Part shown: positions 30,512-40,514 of the stretch, piece after piece
Position numbering within the stretch: position 1 is the first letter of the stretch
Layout: each line of letters opens with the position of its first letter
Assembly (NCBI RefSeq): GCF_038006205.1
Contig: NZ_JBBOUU010000001.1
Coordinates: forward strand, 3,848,001 to 3,912,000
DNA from: Solibacillus sp. FSL R7-0668
GTDB lineage: Bacteria > Bacillota > Bacilli > Bacillales_A > Planococcaceae
DNA length: 64,000 nucleotides
Direction of reading: 5' to 3'
Program-made: the position numbers and the translations under genes
The notes under the pieces: generated by a model
The model's input: the letters and a program-made list of their open reading frames with translations, nothing else
Databases searched by the model: none
What the model was told of the DNA's origin: nothing

Positions 30512-30815
30512 ACAATTCACCTCCATATAATAATTATACATACAACCTTCGTTTATGGCGAAAACTAGCTCCTATCGTGTACTACAACAGAAATCAACAA
30601 TTTAATCTATTTTATAACAAAATACGCTACTTCATATAAATATTCTCTATTTACAGCACCTTTTGCATTAAAAATCATTTGTTAAATTTGCAAGATATCT
30701 TTTTGATAATGACAGAGTTCCTTCAAAAAACTATCCTCCTGTAGCTTCTATTATTTTTTTAGTATATTATCCGCGTATAACAGATGAAGCACATCATGAG
30801 ATAGGAGAATATGTT
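30512..30815. other. Divergent intergenic region between yacL and the acetate-transporter-family gene
   Basis: About 300 bases of AT-rich sequence with no open gene on either strand. It must hold both divergent promoters. Extended -10-like TTGTTATAAA is seen on the minus strand near 30610 and GTATATTAT on the plus strand near 30762, but neither has a convincing -35. No remnant of disA is recognisable here. Confidence 0.5.
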
Positions 30816-31466
30816 TTGAACTCAACAAAAGAAATTAAAATTTCAACCGCCGATCCTTCAGCAATCGGTTTATTTGGTTTAGCAATTGTTACATTCGTCG
30901 CTTCTACACAAAAGCTTGGTTGGACAGATGGCTTAGGTTTAGTGATTCCTTGGGCGATTTTCTTAGGTGGTATCGCACAATTTTACGCTTCTGTATTAGA
31001 TTCGAAGCATAACAATACATTTGGTACAACAGCATTCGGCGCTTATGGTTTATTCTGGATGGGTGTTGGTATGAGCTGGTTTATCCAAGCAGGTGTATTT
31101 GGTGAAGCCTTACAAGCATCTGTAGATACGCGTCAACTTGGTGTTGTGTATTTAGGGTACTTAATCTTTACCGTATTTATGACGATTGGTGCGGCAGAAA
31201 CAAACAAAGTTTTATTTGCCATCTTCGTGATGATTGATTTCTTATTTGTCGGTTTAGCATTAAGCTCATTCGGTATTATGGAGCATGGCATGCATTTATT
31301 GGCTGCTTACTCAGAATTAATCATTGCTCTTTTATCTTTCTATGGTGCTGGCGCAAACGTATTAAACAAACACTTCGGCTTCAACTTCTTACCTATTGGT
31401 CGCCCGTTCGGTATTTTTAAGAGGGAAGCATTCGAGAAAAAATCAAACGACGTAAAAGCTCACTAA
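30816..31466 (+). CDS. Acetate uptake transporter family protein (GPR1/FUN34/YaaH)
   Basis: 216 residues with six predicted membrane helices, family of SatP/YaaH acetate and succinate channels. The N-terminal family motif NPAPLGL appears here as DPSAIGLFGL, and later conserved parts include GGIAQFYAS, TAFGAYGLFWM and GAAETNKVLFAIF. The start is TTG at 30816, with AGGAG 9 bases upstream. It is on the plus strand, against the direction of the surrounding minus-strand housekeeping cluster, exactly where disA is expected. A link with malate synthase and acetate use is plausible but inferred. Confidence 0.88.
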   Translation: MNSTKEIKISTADPSAIGLFGLAIVTFVASTQKLGWTDGLGLVIPWAIFLGGIAQFYASVLDSKHNNTFGTTAFGAYGLFWMGVGMSWFIQAGVFGEALQASVDTRQLGVVYLGYLIFTVFMTIGAAETNKVLFAIFVMIDFLFVGLALSSFGIMEHGMHLLAAYSELIIALLSFYGAGANVLNKHFGFNFLPIGRPFGIFKREAFEKKSNDVKAH

Positions 31467-31498
31467 GACCCAACTAGCTTTTGCTCAGATGTAGATTG

Positions 31499-31532
31499 AA
31501 AGGAAGTTCGCTCAAAAAAGTGAACTTCCTTT
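31499..31532 (+). terminator. Terminator after the acetate-transporter-family gene
   Basis: Eleven-base perfect stem (31499-31509 with 31522-31532) with a 12-base loop, running into TTTTTT on the plus strand. It may also serve radA from the other side. Confidence 0.85.
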
Positions 31533-31545
31533 TTTAAATAGAACG

Positions 31546-32919
31546 TTATAAATCCCTAAAAGATGCACGTAATGCGTCATTAATTGTTTCGACGCCCACC
31601 ACTTGAATCCCTTCTGGAAACTCCCATCCACCAATATTCGATGCAGGAATAACTGCGCGACGGAAGCCTAATTTCGCAGCTTCTTGGACACGCTGCTCAA
31701 TACGAGAGACTCTACGCACTTCCCCCGTCAATCCAACCTCACCAATAAAACAGTCCGTTGGATTTACCGCTTGATCTTTGAAGCTTGAAACGATGCTCGT
31801 TAAAACAGCTAAATCAATTGCCGGTTCGTCTAGCTTTACCCCACCCGCTACTTTAATATACGCATCCTGTGCCTGAAGCATCATGCCCATACGTTTTTCA
31901 AGTACAGCCATTAATAATTGCACACGGTTTTGGTCGACGCCTGTTGCCATACGCTTTGGGTAATTAAAGCTCGTAGGCGTAACAAGCGACTGGATTTCCA
32001 CTAAAATCGGGCGCGTACCTTCCATTGATGCTACAATCGTCGAGCCGGGAGCTCCCTGTGAACGCTCTTGTAAAAATAGTTCAGATGGATTTAACACTTC
32101 CCTCAACCCACCTTGTAACATTTCGAAAATGGCAATTTCATTTGTCGAGCCAAAACGGTTTTTTTGACTGCGTAAGATGCGATGATTATGATGGCGCTCC
32201 CCTTCAAAGTAAAGCACCGTATCGACCATATGCTCTAAAATACGCGGACCCGCAATTTGTCCTTCTTTCGTTACATGACCCACTAAGAAAATGGCAATGT
32301 TTTTCGTTTTCGCAATTCGCATTAGCTCTGCTGTACATTCGCGTACTTGCGATACACTTCCAGGTGCACTAGTCACTTCTGGATGATGCACCGTTTGAAT
32401 CGAATCGACAATGACAAATTTCGGCTGAACTTCTTCGATTGTTTGATTTAAAAATTCTAAATTCGTCTCTGAATAAATATAAAGCTCCGGTGATTTAACA
32501 CCTAAGCGCTCTGCACGTAGCTTCGTTTGACGAACAGATTCTTCACCGGAAATATATAATACACGCTTCCCTTGATTGGATAATAATGCTGATACTTGAA
32601 GGAGCAATGTCGATTTCCCGATTCCCGGATCACCACCAATTAAGACGAGTGAGCCAGGGACAATGCCTCCACCAAGTACACGGTTAAATTCATTCATTTG
32701 CGTGACAATGCGTGTTTCTTCCTGTGCTTCGACTTGAATAATTGGTGTTGCCTTTGTAGTAGTCGAGGAATGTTGGAATGCACCTCGAGGTCCTTTGGAA
32801 ATAATTTCAACTTCTTCGTTCATCGTATTCCATTCACCACAGCCCGGACAACGCCCCATCCATTTGGCTGCCTCATAGCCACAGCTGTTACACATAAATT
32901 TTGATTTCTTTTTTGCCAT
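31546..32919 (-). CDS. radA: DNA repair protein RadA (Sms)
   Basis: 457 residues: N-terminal C4 zinc finger ([24 protein letters not shown]), RecA-like ATPase with Walker [12 protein letters not shown] and Walker [11 protein letters not shown], the RadA KNRFG motif ([12 protein letters not shown]), and a C-terminal Lon-protease-like domain. It acts as a branch-migration helicase in recombination. It lies downstream of clpC but is separated from it by a terminator. The usual next gene, disA, is absent. Confidence 0.97.
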   Translation of the reverse strand: MAKKKSKFMCNSCGYEAAKWMGRCPGCGEWNTMNEEVEIISKGPRGAFQHSSTTTKATPIIQVEAQEETRIVTQMNEFNRVLGGGIVPGSLVLIGGDPGIGKSTLLLQVSALLSNQGKRVLYISGEESVRQTKLRAERLGVKSPELYIYSETNLEFLNQTIEEVQPKFVIVDSIQTVHHPEVTSAPGSVSQVRECTAELMRIAKTKNIAIFLVGHVTKEGQIAGPRILEHMVDTVLYFEGERHHNHRILRSQKNRFGSTNEIAIFEMLQGGLREVLNPSELFLQERSQGAPGSTIVASMEGTRPILVEIQSLVTPTSFNYPKRMATGVDQNRVQLLMAVLEKRMGMMLQAQDAYIKVAGGVKLDEPAIDLAVLTSIVSSFKDQAVNPTDCFIGEVGLTGEVRRVSRIEQRVQEAAKLGFRRAVIPASNIGGWEFPEGIQVVGVETINDALRASFRDL

Positions 32920-33026
32920 GAATTCATAAGCTCCTTCGAATGTTTGTTCTTATTTTCTATTGTACACGATTGGGTTAGCATTCACCTAGTCATTCGTCGA
33001 AACTGTCCTTTTTAACAAAAAAGAAA

Positions 33027-33051
33027 CGAGGTGAGCTTGCTACTCACCTCG
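33027..33051 (-). terminator. Terminator after clpC
   Basis: Nine-base stem CGAGGTGAG/CTCACCTCG (33027-33035 with 33043-33051), followed on the minus strand by TTTCTTTTTTG. It ends the ctsR operon. Confidence 0.88.
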
Positions 33052-33057
33052 CTTGTA

Positions 33058-35499
33058 TTAATTTGCTACTTTTACTTCTGTTGTTACGGTAAACTCACCA
33101 TTGCTGTAATCTAATACAACCGGCTGTGATTTGTCTAACGTGCCTTTTAACAACTCTTCAGATAGGCGGTCTTCCACATGTTTTTGTAGTGCACGACGTA
33201 ATGGACGCGCGCCATATTGTGGATCATAGCCTTCCTCTGCAATTTTCTCTAACGCCGCATCTGTGAATTTCAATTCGATATCTTGCTCTTTTAAGCGTTT
33301 CGTTAAGGAATTTGCCATTAAGGCAACAATTTCTTTTAAGTGCTCTTTTTCTAATGAGTGGAACACAATCATTTCATCAATACGGTTTAAGAACTCTGGA
33401 CGGAATGCCTTTTTCAGTTCTTCTAGCATTGTTCCTTTTGCATCTTTGTTTTTCGAAGCAGCATCTTCTGCGCCAAACCCTACATGCTTACGGAATTTCA
33501 ACGCCTCTGCACCCACGTTTGAAGTCATGATCACTACCGTGTTACGGAAATCAACTACGCGGCCTTTTGAATCTGTTAAACGACCATCCTCTAACACTTG
33601 TAATAAAATATTGAAGACATCTGGATGTGCTTTTTCAATTTCGTCTAATAATACAACCGAATATGGTTTACGGCGAACTTTTTCTGTTAATTGACCACCA
33701 TCATCAAAGCCTACATAACCTGGAGGTGAGCCGACTAAACGCGAAGTCGAATGTTTCTCCATGTATTCCGACATATCTACGCGAATCATGGCATCCTCAT
33801 CACCAAACATTACTTCCGCTAATGCACGGGCAAGCTCTGTTTTACCGACACCTGTTGGCCCTAAGAAGATAAATGAGCCGATTGGGCGTTTTGGATCCTT
33901 TAGACCCGCACGCGCTCGACGAATCGCGCGAGAAATGGCTTCAACGGCTTCACTTTGACCGACTACACGTTTGTGTAATTCTTCTTCAAGATTTAATAGC
34001 TTAGCAGATTCTTCTTGGGCAATTTTCGAAACAGGGATTCCCGTCCACATCGCTACAACTTGTGCAATGTCATCCACACAAACCATTGATTCTTCTTTGC
34101 CTTGCTTTTCTTTCCACTCTTTTTTCAATTGCTCTAATTCTAGCTTGATTTTTTGCTCTGAATCACGAAGCGCCGCAGCTTTTTCAAATTCTTGGCTTGA
34201 TACAGCGGCATTCTTTTCGGATTTAATGCCTTCTAATTTATCTTCAAGCTCTTTTAAATTTGGTGGCACTGTGTACGAGCGTAAGCGTACTTTTGAGCCA
34301 GCCTCATCAATTAAATCAATTGCTTTGTCTGGTAAGAAGCGGTCTGAAATGTAGCGGTCTGATAATTTTGCCGCTGCCTCTACAGCTTCATCTGTAATTT
34401 TCACGCGGTGATGCGCTTCGTAACGATCGCGTAAGCCTTTAATAATTAAAACCGTTTCTTCGACTGATGGCTCATCTACTTGAATTGGTTGGAAACGACG
34501 CTCTAATGCCGCATCCTTTTCAATGTATTTACGGTATTCGTCTAATGTTGTCGCACCGATACATTGTAATTCCCCACGCGCCAGTGATGGCTTTAAAATA
34601 TTCGATGCATCAATTGCACCTTCTGCACCACCCGCACCGATTAATGTGTGAAGCTCATCGATGAATAAAATAATATTGCCTGCTTGGCGAATTTCATCCA
34701 TCACCTTTTTCAGACGGTCTTCGAATTCCCCACGATATTTGGTACCTGCAACGACTGTCCCCATATCTAATGTCATAACGCGCTTATCACGTAAAATTTC
34801 TGGTACTTCATTGTTGATGATTTGCTGTGCTAAACCTTCAGCAATAGCGGTTTTACCAACGCCTGGCTCCCCGATTAATACGGGATTGTTTTTCGTACGG
34901 CGTGATAATACTTCCACAACACGTGTAATTTCTTTTGAACGGCCAATGACTGGGTCAAGTGAACCTTCACGTGCTACAGCCGTTAAATCGCGCGCCAAGC
35001 TATCTAATGTAGGTGTATTCACTGCTTGTGTTGACACAGAGCCATTATTGCTGTTTGAGTCGTTATTACCAAGTAGTAATAACACTTGCTGACGTGCTTT
35101 ATTAATGCTCACACCTGTATTGGCCAATACTCGCGCTGCTACCCCTTCACCTTCACGAATTAACGCCAGTAAAATATGCTCTGTTCCAACATACGCATGA
35201 CCTAATTTGCGTGACTCATCTAATGATAATTCGATTACTTTCTTGGCACGCGGTGTATAGTGAACGATTGGCCCTACTTCTTCTGTTCCCTTCCCAACAA
35301 GCTCTTCAATACCTGATTCGATCATTTGTGGGCTAATATTAATTGCTTCCAATGCTTTTGCTGCAATGCCGCCACCCTCACGAATTAAACCAAGTAAAAT
35401 ATGCTCTGTTCCAATTTCTTTATGCTTTAGGCGAATAGCCTCTTCTTGTGCAAGTTGTAACACCTTTTGAGCACGCTGTGTGAATCGATTAAACATCAT
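33058..35499 (-). CDS. clpC: ATP-dependent Clp protease ATP-binding subunit ClpC
   Basis: Class I Hsp100 unfoldase partner of ClpP, 813 residues. N-terminal double Clp-N repeat, first AAA module with [13 protein letters not shown], a UVR-containing middle domain ([18 protein letters not shown]), second AAA module with [13 protein letters not shown], and C-terminal ClpB_D2-small domain. The start [11 protein letters not shown] at 35499 follows the Bacillus form and has AAGGAGAGG upstream; it overlaps the end of mcsB by 11 bases. Regulated by the CtsR site in front of ctsR. Confidence 0.97.
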   Translation of the reverse strand: MMFNRFTQRAQKVLQLAQEEAIRLKHKEIGTEHILLGLIREGGGIAAKALEAINISPQMIESGIEELVGKGTEEVGPIVHYTPRAKKVIELSLDESRKLGHAYVGTEHILLALIREGEGVAARVLANTGVSINKARQQVLLLLGNNDSNSNNGSVSTQAVNTPTLDSLARDLTAVAREGSLDPVIGRSKEITRVVEVLSRRTKNNPVLIGEPGVGKTAIAEGLAQQIINNEVPEILRDKRVMTLDMGTVVAGTKYRGEFEDRLKKVMDEIRQAGNIILFIDELHTLIGAGGAEGAIDASNILKPSLARGELQCIGATTLDEYRKYIEKDAALERRFQPIQVDEPSVEETVLIIKGLRDRYEAHHRVKITDEAVEAAAKLSDRYISDRFLPDKAIDLIDEAGSKVRLRSYTVPPNLKELEDKLEGIKSEKNAAVSSQEFEKAAALRDSEQKIKLELEQLKKEWKEKQGKEESMVCVDDIAQVVAMWTGIPVSKIAQEESAKLLNLEEELHKRVVGQSEAVEAISRAIRRARAGLKDPKRPIGSFIFLGPTGVGKTELARALAEVMFGDEDAMIRVDMSEYMEKHSTSRLVGSPPGYVGFDDGGQLTEKVRRKPYSVVLLDEIEKAHPDVFNILLQVLEDGRLTDSKGRVVDFRNTVVIMTSNVGAEALKFRKHVGFGAEDAASKNKDAKGTMLEELKKAFRPEFLNRIDEMIVFHSLEKEHLKEIVALMANSLTKRLKEQDIELKFTDAALEKIAEEGYDPQYGARPLRRALQKHVEDRLSEELLKGTLDKSQPVVLDYSNGEFTVTTEVKVAN

Positions 35500-36589
35500 A
35501 TGAATCCTCTCCTTTTTCGCCATCATTACTTGCTTGTTCATTCAATTTTTCTTGTAACAGCTTCGCGCGGTACATATCACGCTCTGTTGCCTGAAGTGTT
35601 GCACCGGCATATTGCTGAATAATCCCTGGTTGCATAATTAACATACATTCATTTAACTTACGCTGTGAGATTGGTTCTAATAGTCCTAAACTTACCCCCA
35701 GACGCACATTCGATAAACAACTTGCTGCTTCCTCGCTCGTTAAAATTTTGGCATACTTGAGCGTACCTAACGAACGGCTTAAGCGGTCTTCTAAAATAGT
35801 CGGTGCACGTAGCAATAAATTTTTGCGCGCTACTTGCTCCTTTTGAATAATTTGCTCGACCACTTTTTCAAGTTCTTGCAAAATCACAGTTTCCGATTTG
35901 CCTAATGTGATTTGATTAGATATTTGATAAACATTACCTAAATTATCACTACCTTCTCCATAAATTCCCCGTACAACCATTCCTAATCTTGTCATCATTT
36001 GAATTAGAGCATTCATCTGTTTGGTCATAGTTAGCGCGGGCAAATGGAGCATCACTGAAGCACGCAATCCCGTCCCAACATTCGTAGGGCAGCTTGTTAA
36101 ATAGCCATAACGATCTTCATAAGCATAGGCAATAGACTTACTTAAGTAGCGGTCTACTTTTCTGGCTTCTTCGTATGCTTGCTGCAAATTCATCCCCTGC
36201 GCGAGACTTTGAATACGAATATGATCTTCTTCATTTACTAATATGCTAATGGACTCGTCTTCTGTTAAAAAGAACGACCCAATTTTTTGACGACGTGCTA
36301 AATTAGGGCTGATTAAATGCTTTTCCACTAATATTTGACGCTGTAGCTGTGGCATATCCTTCACTTTAAAATATGAAAAGTGATAGGGATTTTCTCGATC
36401 TATTGCTAATAATGCAGTCATTAATTGGTGTTCGATTTGTTCGGCATCTTGTTCTGTAAAGCTAATTGGAAATCGGACGTTCGCAATATTTCGAGCTAGT
36501 CGAATGCGCGTACTAATGACGATATCCGAATCGCTTTCATATTGCATCCAGCTTGGATTGGCATTCGTTAAAAAATGCTCAATGTTCAT
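35489..36589 (-). CDS. mcsB: Protein arginine kinase McsB
   Basis: 366 residues, phosphagen-kinase fold. It phosphorylates arginine in CtsR and in substrates bound for ClpCP. Markers: [18 protein letters not shown] and [21 protein letters not shown], with the kinase-family catalytic Cys in the latter. The start codon overlaps the mcsA stop (ATGA), and its end overlaps clpC. Confidence 0.97.
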   Translation of the reverse strand: MNIEHFLTNANPSWMQYESDSDIVISTRIRLARNIANVRFPISFTEQDAEQIEHQLMTALLAIDRENPYHFSYFKVKDMPQLQRQILVEKHLISPNLARRQKIGSFFLTEDESISILVNEEDHIRIQSLAQGMNLQQAYEEARKVDRYLSKSIAYAYEDRYGYLTSCPTNVGTGLRASVMLHLPALTMTKQMNALIQMMTRLGMVVRGIYGEGSDNLGNVYQISNQITLGKSETVILQELEKVVEQIIQKEQVARKNLLLRAPTILEDRLSRSLGTLKYAKILTSEEAASCLSNVRLGVSLGLLEPISQRKLNECMLIMQPGIIQQYAGATLQATERDMYRAKLLQEKLNEQASNDGEKGEDSYDV

Positions 36590-37122
36590 GCGCGTTCCTC
36601 TCCTTGCCCGACTTTACTTTCGAGTGCTCGAATGTCATCACGAAATTTAGCTGCATCTTCAAAGCGTTCTTCTGTAATCGCCTGTTGCTGTAATAAGCGG
36701 AGTTCACTTATTTGCTGATTAATTTTTTCCTTTGAGTGCGTTTCTTCTACATACCCCACATGCTTTGTACCTGCTTGAATTTTTTCCAGCAATTGTGGGA
36801 GCTGCTCACTAAAGGTTCGATAACAATCACCACAACCAAATTTCCCTTGCTTTAAAAACTGACGATACGTTGTACCACATGTTGGGCATGCCTTTGTTTT
36901 TGCTGTGCTTCCCGCTACATTTTCCTTTTTAATAATGGGCACAAAATTAAACCAATTCGTCATGAGCTGCTGTAAGGATGCGGGCTCTTCTTTCATTTCG
37001 AATTGAAACGGGTGGAATTGGGCAGCACATACGTCGCAATAATGCCGCTCGATTTGTTGCCCGTTTTGCACTTGCGTCACTGTTACATTCGCATGGCGTT
37101 GTTTGCAATGTTCACATATCAT
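36586..37122 (-). CDS. mcsA: McsA, activator of McsB (zinc-binding, UVR domain)
   Basis: 178 residues. Two zinc modules (CEHC...CDVC near residues 3-30 and CPTCG...CGDCY near residues 78-100) and a C-terminal UVR motif (LRLLQQQAITEERFEDAAKFRDDI). It activates McsB and modulates CtsR. It starts 12 bases after ctsR and overlaps mcsB by four bases. Confidence 0.96.
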   Translation of the reverse strand: MICEHCKQRHANVTVTQVQNGQQIERHYCDVCAAQFHPFQFEMKEEPASLQQLMTNWFNFVPIIKKENVAGSTAKTKACPTCGTTYRQFLKQGKFGCGDCYRTFSEQLPQLLEKIQAGTKHVGYVEETHSKEKINQQISELRLLQQQAITEERFEDAAKFRDDIRALESKVGQGEERA

Positions 37123-37134
37123 GTTAAAACACCT

Positions 37135-37599
37135 CTATTTTTCAAAAGAAATTGTTTGTAGCATTGCGTGCAATATGCGGGCTCTCACTTCATCACGCAC
37201 TGGTAAACCCATTCGTAATGTTGTACGATCCAATGCAGCCTTCATAATACTTGCCTCTCGTTCACTGACAATATCTTCGTCTAATAAACGGTAAAGTATG
37301 CGTTCCGCGTTTGTTTGTGCAATCGTTTCGCCAATTTGCTCTTCCATTTCGTCTAATAAGTTTTTCTTGGAGTGGATCGTTACACGCAAAATACGAATAT
37401 AACCGCCACCCCCACGCTTACTTTCTACAAAATAACCATGCTCTGTTGTAAAGCGTGTATTAATGACGTAATTGATTTGTGAAGGTGCACAAGCAAATTG
37501 CTTCGCTAATTCATTACGCTTTATTTCAATGTGTCCCTGTCCATTTAATTCAATAACTTCCTTCAAATACCCTTCAATTATGTCAGATATATTCCTCAT
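37135..37599 (-). CDS. ctsR: Transcriptional repressor CtsR
   Basis: Heat-shock repressor of clp genes, 154 residues from the ATG at 37599 (MRNISDIIEGYLKEVIEL), with AGGTGAGG 5 bases upstream. Winged-helix DNA-binding domain with the conserved glycine-rich wing SKRGGGGYIRI that senses temperature, then the C-terminal dimer/McsB-interaction part. It is first in the ctsR-mcsA-mcsB-clpC operon and has a perfect CtsR operator in its own promoter. Confidence 0.97.
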   Translation of the reverse strand: MRNISDIIEGYLKEVIELNGQGHIEIKRNELAKQFACAPSQINYVINTRFTTEHGYFVESKRGGGGYIRILRVTIHSKKNLLDEMEEQIGETIAQTNAERILYRLLDEDIVSEREASIMKAALDRTTLRMGLPVRDEVRARILHAMLQTISFEK

Positions 37600-37625
37600 G
37601 CTGTCCTCACCTCTCAACAACTGAC

Positions 37626-37642
37626 TTTGACTATCTTTGACT
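37626..37642 (-). promoter_or_regulatory. CtsR operator (tandem heptads)
   Basis: On the minus strand AGTCAAA-GAT-AGTCAAA, an exact match to the CtsR consensus of two RGTCAAA heptads spaced by three bases. It overlaps the expected transcription start just downstream of the -10. Confidence 0.95.
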
Positions 37643-37644
37643 TA

Positions 37645-37673
37645 AATATACAATAGCTGTTTTTTGATTTCAA
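37645..37673 (-). promoter_or_regulatory. Sigma-A promoter of the ctsR operon
   Basis: Minus strand TTGAAA (37668-37673), 17 bases, TATATT (37645-37650), with the CtsR operator directly downstream. Confidence 0.85.
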
Positions 37674-37734
37674 ATAATCACTCTCAAAACACTTTGCCCT
37701 AATTCACAATAATAAATCCTCAAAATGTAAAAAA

Positions 37735-37766
37735 GGTCTGCCTAAGAAATAAATCTAAGACAGACC
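37735..37766 (-). terminator. Terminator after the DUF4870 gene
   Basis: GGTCTG/CAGACC plus inner pairs (37735-37740 with 37761-37766), followed on the minus strand by TTTTTTAC. Confidence 0.75.
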
Positions 37767-37774
37767 CCTTGTTA

Positions 37775-38080
37775 TTAAACCCAACGTCCAACAATCGGAT
37801 AATTCCACTCTCGATCTGATAAAGCTTTGATAATCCCAATAATCGGAGCAATCCAGAAAATCGCTAAAAATACGATTAAGAATGGTAAACCAATTAAAAG
37901 GAAAGTAAATATGATGGCAATGGCAATGAAAATACCAAAAATCACTTGGAATAATAACGCTTGCATCGCGATACGTTTTACATTGTCCTCAGAACTTATT
38001 AAGAAAAATAGAATCGGTACTAAAAACGGAGCGAAAAACGCACTCGCATGGATAATCACTTTTGACCATTTGGATTCCAT
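37775..38080 (-). CDS. DUF4870 (Tic20-like) small membrane protein
   Basis: 101 residues with three strongly hydrophobic segments and the family features: a short N-terminal stretch with HASAFFAPFLVPILFFL, a charged DNVKRIAMQALLFQV loop, and a C-terminal ...IIGIIKALSDREWNYPIVG tail. Function unknown. Single-gene unit with its own terminator, upstream of the ctsR operon promoter. Confidence 0.75.
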   Translation of the reverse strand: MESKWSKVIIHASAFFAPFLVPILFFLISSEDNVKRIAMQALLFQVIFGIFIAIAIIFTFLLIGLPFLIVFLAIFWIAPIIGIIKALSDREWNYPIVGRWV

Positions 38081-38206
38081 TTAAAATCAACCTCACTTTT
38101 TTTGTTACCTTATTTACGCATGAATGTCACTAAAGTTTCATAAATCGAAAAAAATCTTAGGTTTCTTATACCCAAGATTTATTATAACAATGTGCGTTGA
38201 AGCAAT

Positions 38207-38419
38207 TTAGTACGGCCCGCGATCATTTGGATTATCGCCCTCTTGCGGGAATAAGAAATAAGAAATCACAGCGGTTAAAATCGTTGCACCGATTACGATG
38301 AAAATACGATCACGACTTCCTACCTCTCGGAAGTTATTCACTAGCATAATGTAAGAAGCAATCGCAACTCCTAAAGAAATTGGCAAGACAAATTTCAAAC
38401 GCCCTTTATGAAATTTCAT
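38207..38419 (-). CDS. Small two-helix membrane protein, unknown
   Basis: About 70 residues: a basic start (MKFHKGRLKF), two membrane helices (about residues 8-26 and 38-56) and a hydrophilic tail EGDNPNDRGPY. I do not recognise a family. The ATG at 38419 is preferred over the TTG three codons upstream because of spacing to AAGGACG, but both are possible. Confidence 0.6.
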   Translation of the reverse strand: MKFHKGRLKFVLPISLGVAIASYIMLVNNFREVGSRDRIFIVIGATILTAVISYFLFPQEGDNPNDRGPY

Positions 38420-38597
38420 TTTTTTCAACGTCCTTTTCTACAAATTGATAGCATCTTTTATCTATTGTTAATCATACAATGCTCCAAAACGAAAGACAAA
38501 TTTCGGCAAATTTTGAACTTATACTAAAATATTACTGCTATCTCTCTCAAAAAATAGTACTATACTAATGTGAAATACACACGAAATGAGGGGTATT

Positions 38598-39911
38598 ATG
38601 GTCAATTGGTTTTCAAAATCATCGAAAGTATCACATCCATCTTTTTTGGATAACACAAAATATGCTCCAAAAACACATGTAGACGTTTCGGATTATCCAT
38701 CATTACAGCGGCAACTCCAAGTATTAAATCTAACAACGGATGATTTAGCAATTATTAAGCAGCTCGAGCCTTATGCACAAGAGATCATTCCTGTTATGGT
38801 AGATCAGTTTTATGAAGCGATTACACTCAGTCCAGAATTAGTAACGATTATAAAAAATACCACACAAATTGAGCGCTTAAAAATTACGCTCCATCGACAT
38901 TTGGAGGGGATTTTTAAATGTCAAATTGATGCGAATTACATTATGGAACGCCAAACCATTGCACAAGTTCATGTAAGAATTGGCTTGCAATCCAAATGGT
39001 ATATTGCTTCGTTCCAATCATTGATGAGTACGTTTATCTCATTCATCGAAAAAATTAAAATGCCTCCTCATGAAATGGCTAAAGCAATCAATGCCTTTTC
39101 TAAAATGATTAATTTGGAGCAGCAGCTAGTTATTGAAGCATACGAAATGGAAGAGCAACGCATTCGTACAGAGGCAGAAGATATTAAATTACGTTTAATC
39201 GATCGTATTCAAACAACAGCTCAGGAACTCAATCAAATTAGTGACGAAACAAATGGCTCGCTACAGGAAATCGTCAATCAATCCGAAGAAATTGCCACAA
39301 ATACAAAAGAAGGGCTCCATCTCGTGGCTGAAACGGAAGATAAATCAACGACAGGCACGACGTATTTAGTGAATCAAACCGCCATTATGACGACGATATT
39401 AAACCGCGTCGATACACTCGAAACCTCGATGATTACTCTACGCGAGTCTTCTCAAAAAATAGCGGAGATTGTAGGACTCGTTACAGGCATTGCCGACCAA
39501 ACAAACTTATTGGCCTTAAATGCCTCGATTGAAGCTGCACGTGCTGGCGAACACGGAAAGGGCTTTGCTGTTGTAGCAGAGGAAGTCCGTAAGCTCGCAG
39601 AAGAAACAAAAAATGCCGTTCAAAATGTGTCGCACTTAATTAATGAAACAGAGATCAATATTTCTCAAATGTCTGCCTCTGTTTCAAGTGTAGACGAGCA
39701 AGTAAAAATGAGCGTTGATACACAGAAAAGTTTAGCCGATTCGTTCACATCCATTGCCGAAGCGGTGTCCGGAATCCGAACACAATACGAAAAGACAAAT
39801 GCAGATATTCATTCAATTACGTCCGTTATTACAGGTCTTACACATACATCCAATCTTGTTTCAACATCATCGGATTCCTTGTTACGTATTGTACATGAAT
39901 TACATGATTAA
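38598..39911 (+). CDS. hemAT: HemAT, heme-based aerotaxis transducer
   Basis: 437 residues. The N-terminal globin-coupled sensor domain (about residues 30-185) has a likely proximal heme ligand His125 in [18 protein letters not shown] and a distal Tyr72 in QFYEAI, each offset by two from His123 and Tyr70 of Bacillus subtilis HemAT. The C-terminal methyl-accepting signalling domain has the hairpin tip [15 protein letters not shown]. It is a soluble oxygen sensor that signals to CheA, so the organism is probably motile. ATG at 38598 with AGGGG upstream. No sigma-D promoter was evident. Confidence 0.93.
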   Translation: MVNWFSKSSKVSHPSFLDNTKYAPKTHVDVSDYPSLQRQLQVLNLTTDDLAIIKQLEPYAQEIIPVMVDQFYEAITLSPELVTIIKNTTQIERLKITLHRHLEGIFKCQIDANYIMERQTIAQVHVRIGLQSKWYIASFQSLMSTFISFIEKIKMPPHEMAKAINAFSKMINLEQQLVIEAYEMEEQRIRTEAEDIKLRLIDRIQTTAQELNQISDETNGSLQEIVNQSEEIATNTKEGLHLVAETEDKSTTGTTYLVNQTAIMTTILNRVDTLETSMITLRESSQKIAEIVGLVTGIADQTNLLALNASIEAARAGEHGKGFAVVAEEVRKLAEETKNAVQNVSHLINETEINISQMSASVSSVDEQVKMSVDTQKSLADSFTSIAEAVSGIRTQYEKTNADIHSITSVITGLTHTSNLVSTSSDSLLRIVHELHD

Positions 39912-39916
39912 CAAAT

Positions 39917-39954
39917 AAAGGGACTACCTGAGATAATTCTTGGGTAGTCCCTTT
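39917..39954. terminator. Bidirectional terminator between hemAT and the thioesterase gene
   Basis: Twelve-base perfect stem (39917-39928 with 39943-39954) with A/T-rich flanks on both sides, between two converging genes. Confidence 0.85.
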
Positions 39955-39958
39955 CATT

Positions 39959-40447
39959 TTATTCGCGGCGTTTTTTGGATAGTGCGCGCTTTTGTTTACG
40001 ATGCTCTTGGCGAATGGGCCCTGTCTCAAATAAATGACGTTCAAAATCCGTTTCTGGCTCGACACCGGGCACTTCTTTTGGTTTACCCTCTTCATCAATC
40101 GCAACCATCGTTACAAATGATTCGGTTGTTAGCCTTTTTGCACCCGTTTTCACATTGCGCGAAACTACACGTACATACACCTCCATTGATGTACGTCCGG
40201 TACCTGTTACCATCGCTTCAAGTTCAATCACATCGCCAGCATAAGCGGATGATACAAAGTCTACGGAGTCAAAAGAGGCTGTTACGACCTCCCCCTGTGA
40301 ATGCTTCATCGCTGCAATGGCCGCTACTTCATCAATATATGCTAAAACTCTACCACCAAAAATCGAATGGTGATGGTTCGTATCAGGAGGTAAAACTAAT
40401 CGCGTTTGATTCGCTTTAGAATAACTCATTGGATAGGTCGTTTTCAT
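39959..40447 (-). CDS. Hotdog-fold acyl-CoA thioesterase
   Basis: 162 residues, cytosolic acyl-CoA hydrolase group (YkhA-like, 4HBT superfamily). The hotdog helix motif NHHHSIFGGRVLAYIDEVAAIAA carries the conserved residues, followed by DSVDFVSSAYAGDVIELEA. A lysine/arginine-rich C-terminal tail (HRKQKRALSKKRRE) is unusual. The ATG at 40447 has AAAGGTGG upstream. Physiological substrate unknown. Confidence 0.88.
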   Translation of the reverse strand: MKTTYPMSYSKANQTRLVLPPDTNHHHSIFGGRVLAYIDEVAAIAAMKHSQGEVVTASFDSVDFVSSAYAGDVIELEAMVTGTGRTSMEVYVRVVSRNVKTGAKRLTTESFVTMVAIDEEGKPKEVPGVEPETDFERHLFETGPIRQEHRKQKRALSKKRRE

Positions 40448-40514
40448 AATCTTCCACCTTTCTTGTCTACACTCCATGTTACTATTTTTGAGCAATGATA
40501 TACTAGTATAAAAA

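Noticed and set aside
38521-38590. Sigma-D promoter for hemAT
   Set aside because: A TAAA stretch is present but the GCCGATAA-type -10 is not at the needed spacing; a sigma-A -10 (TATACT) has no fitting -35 either.
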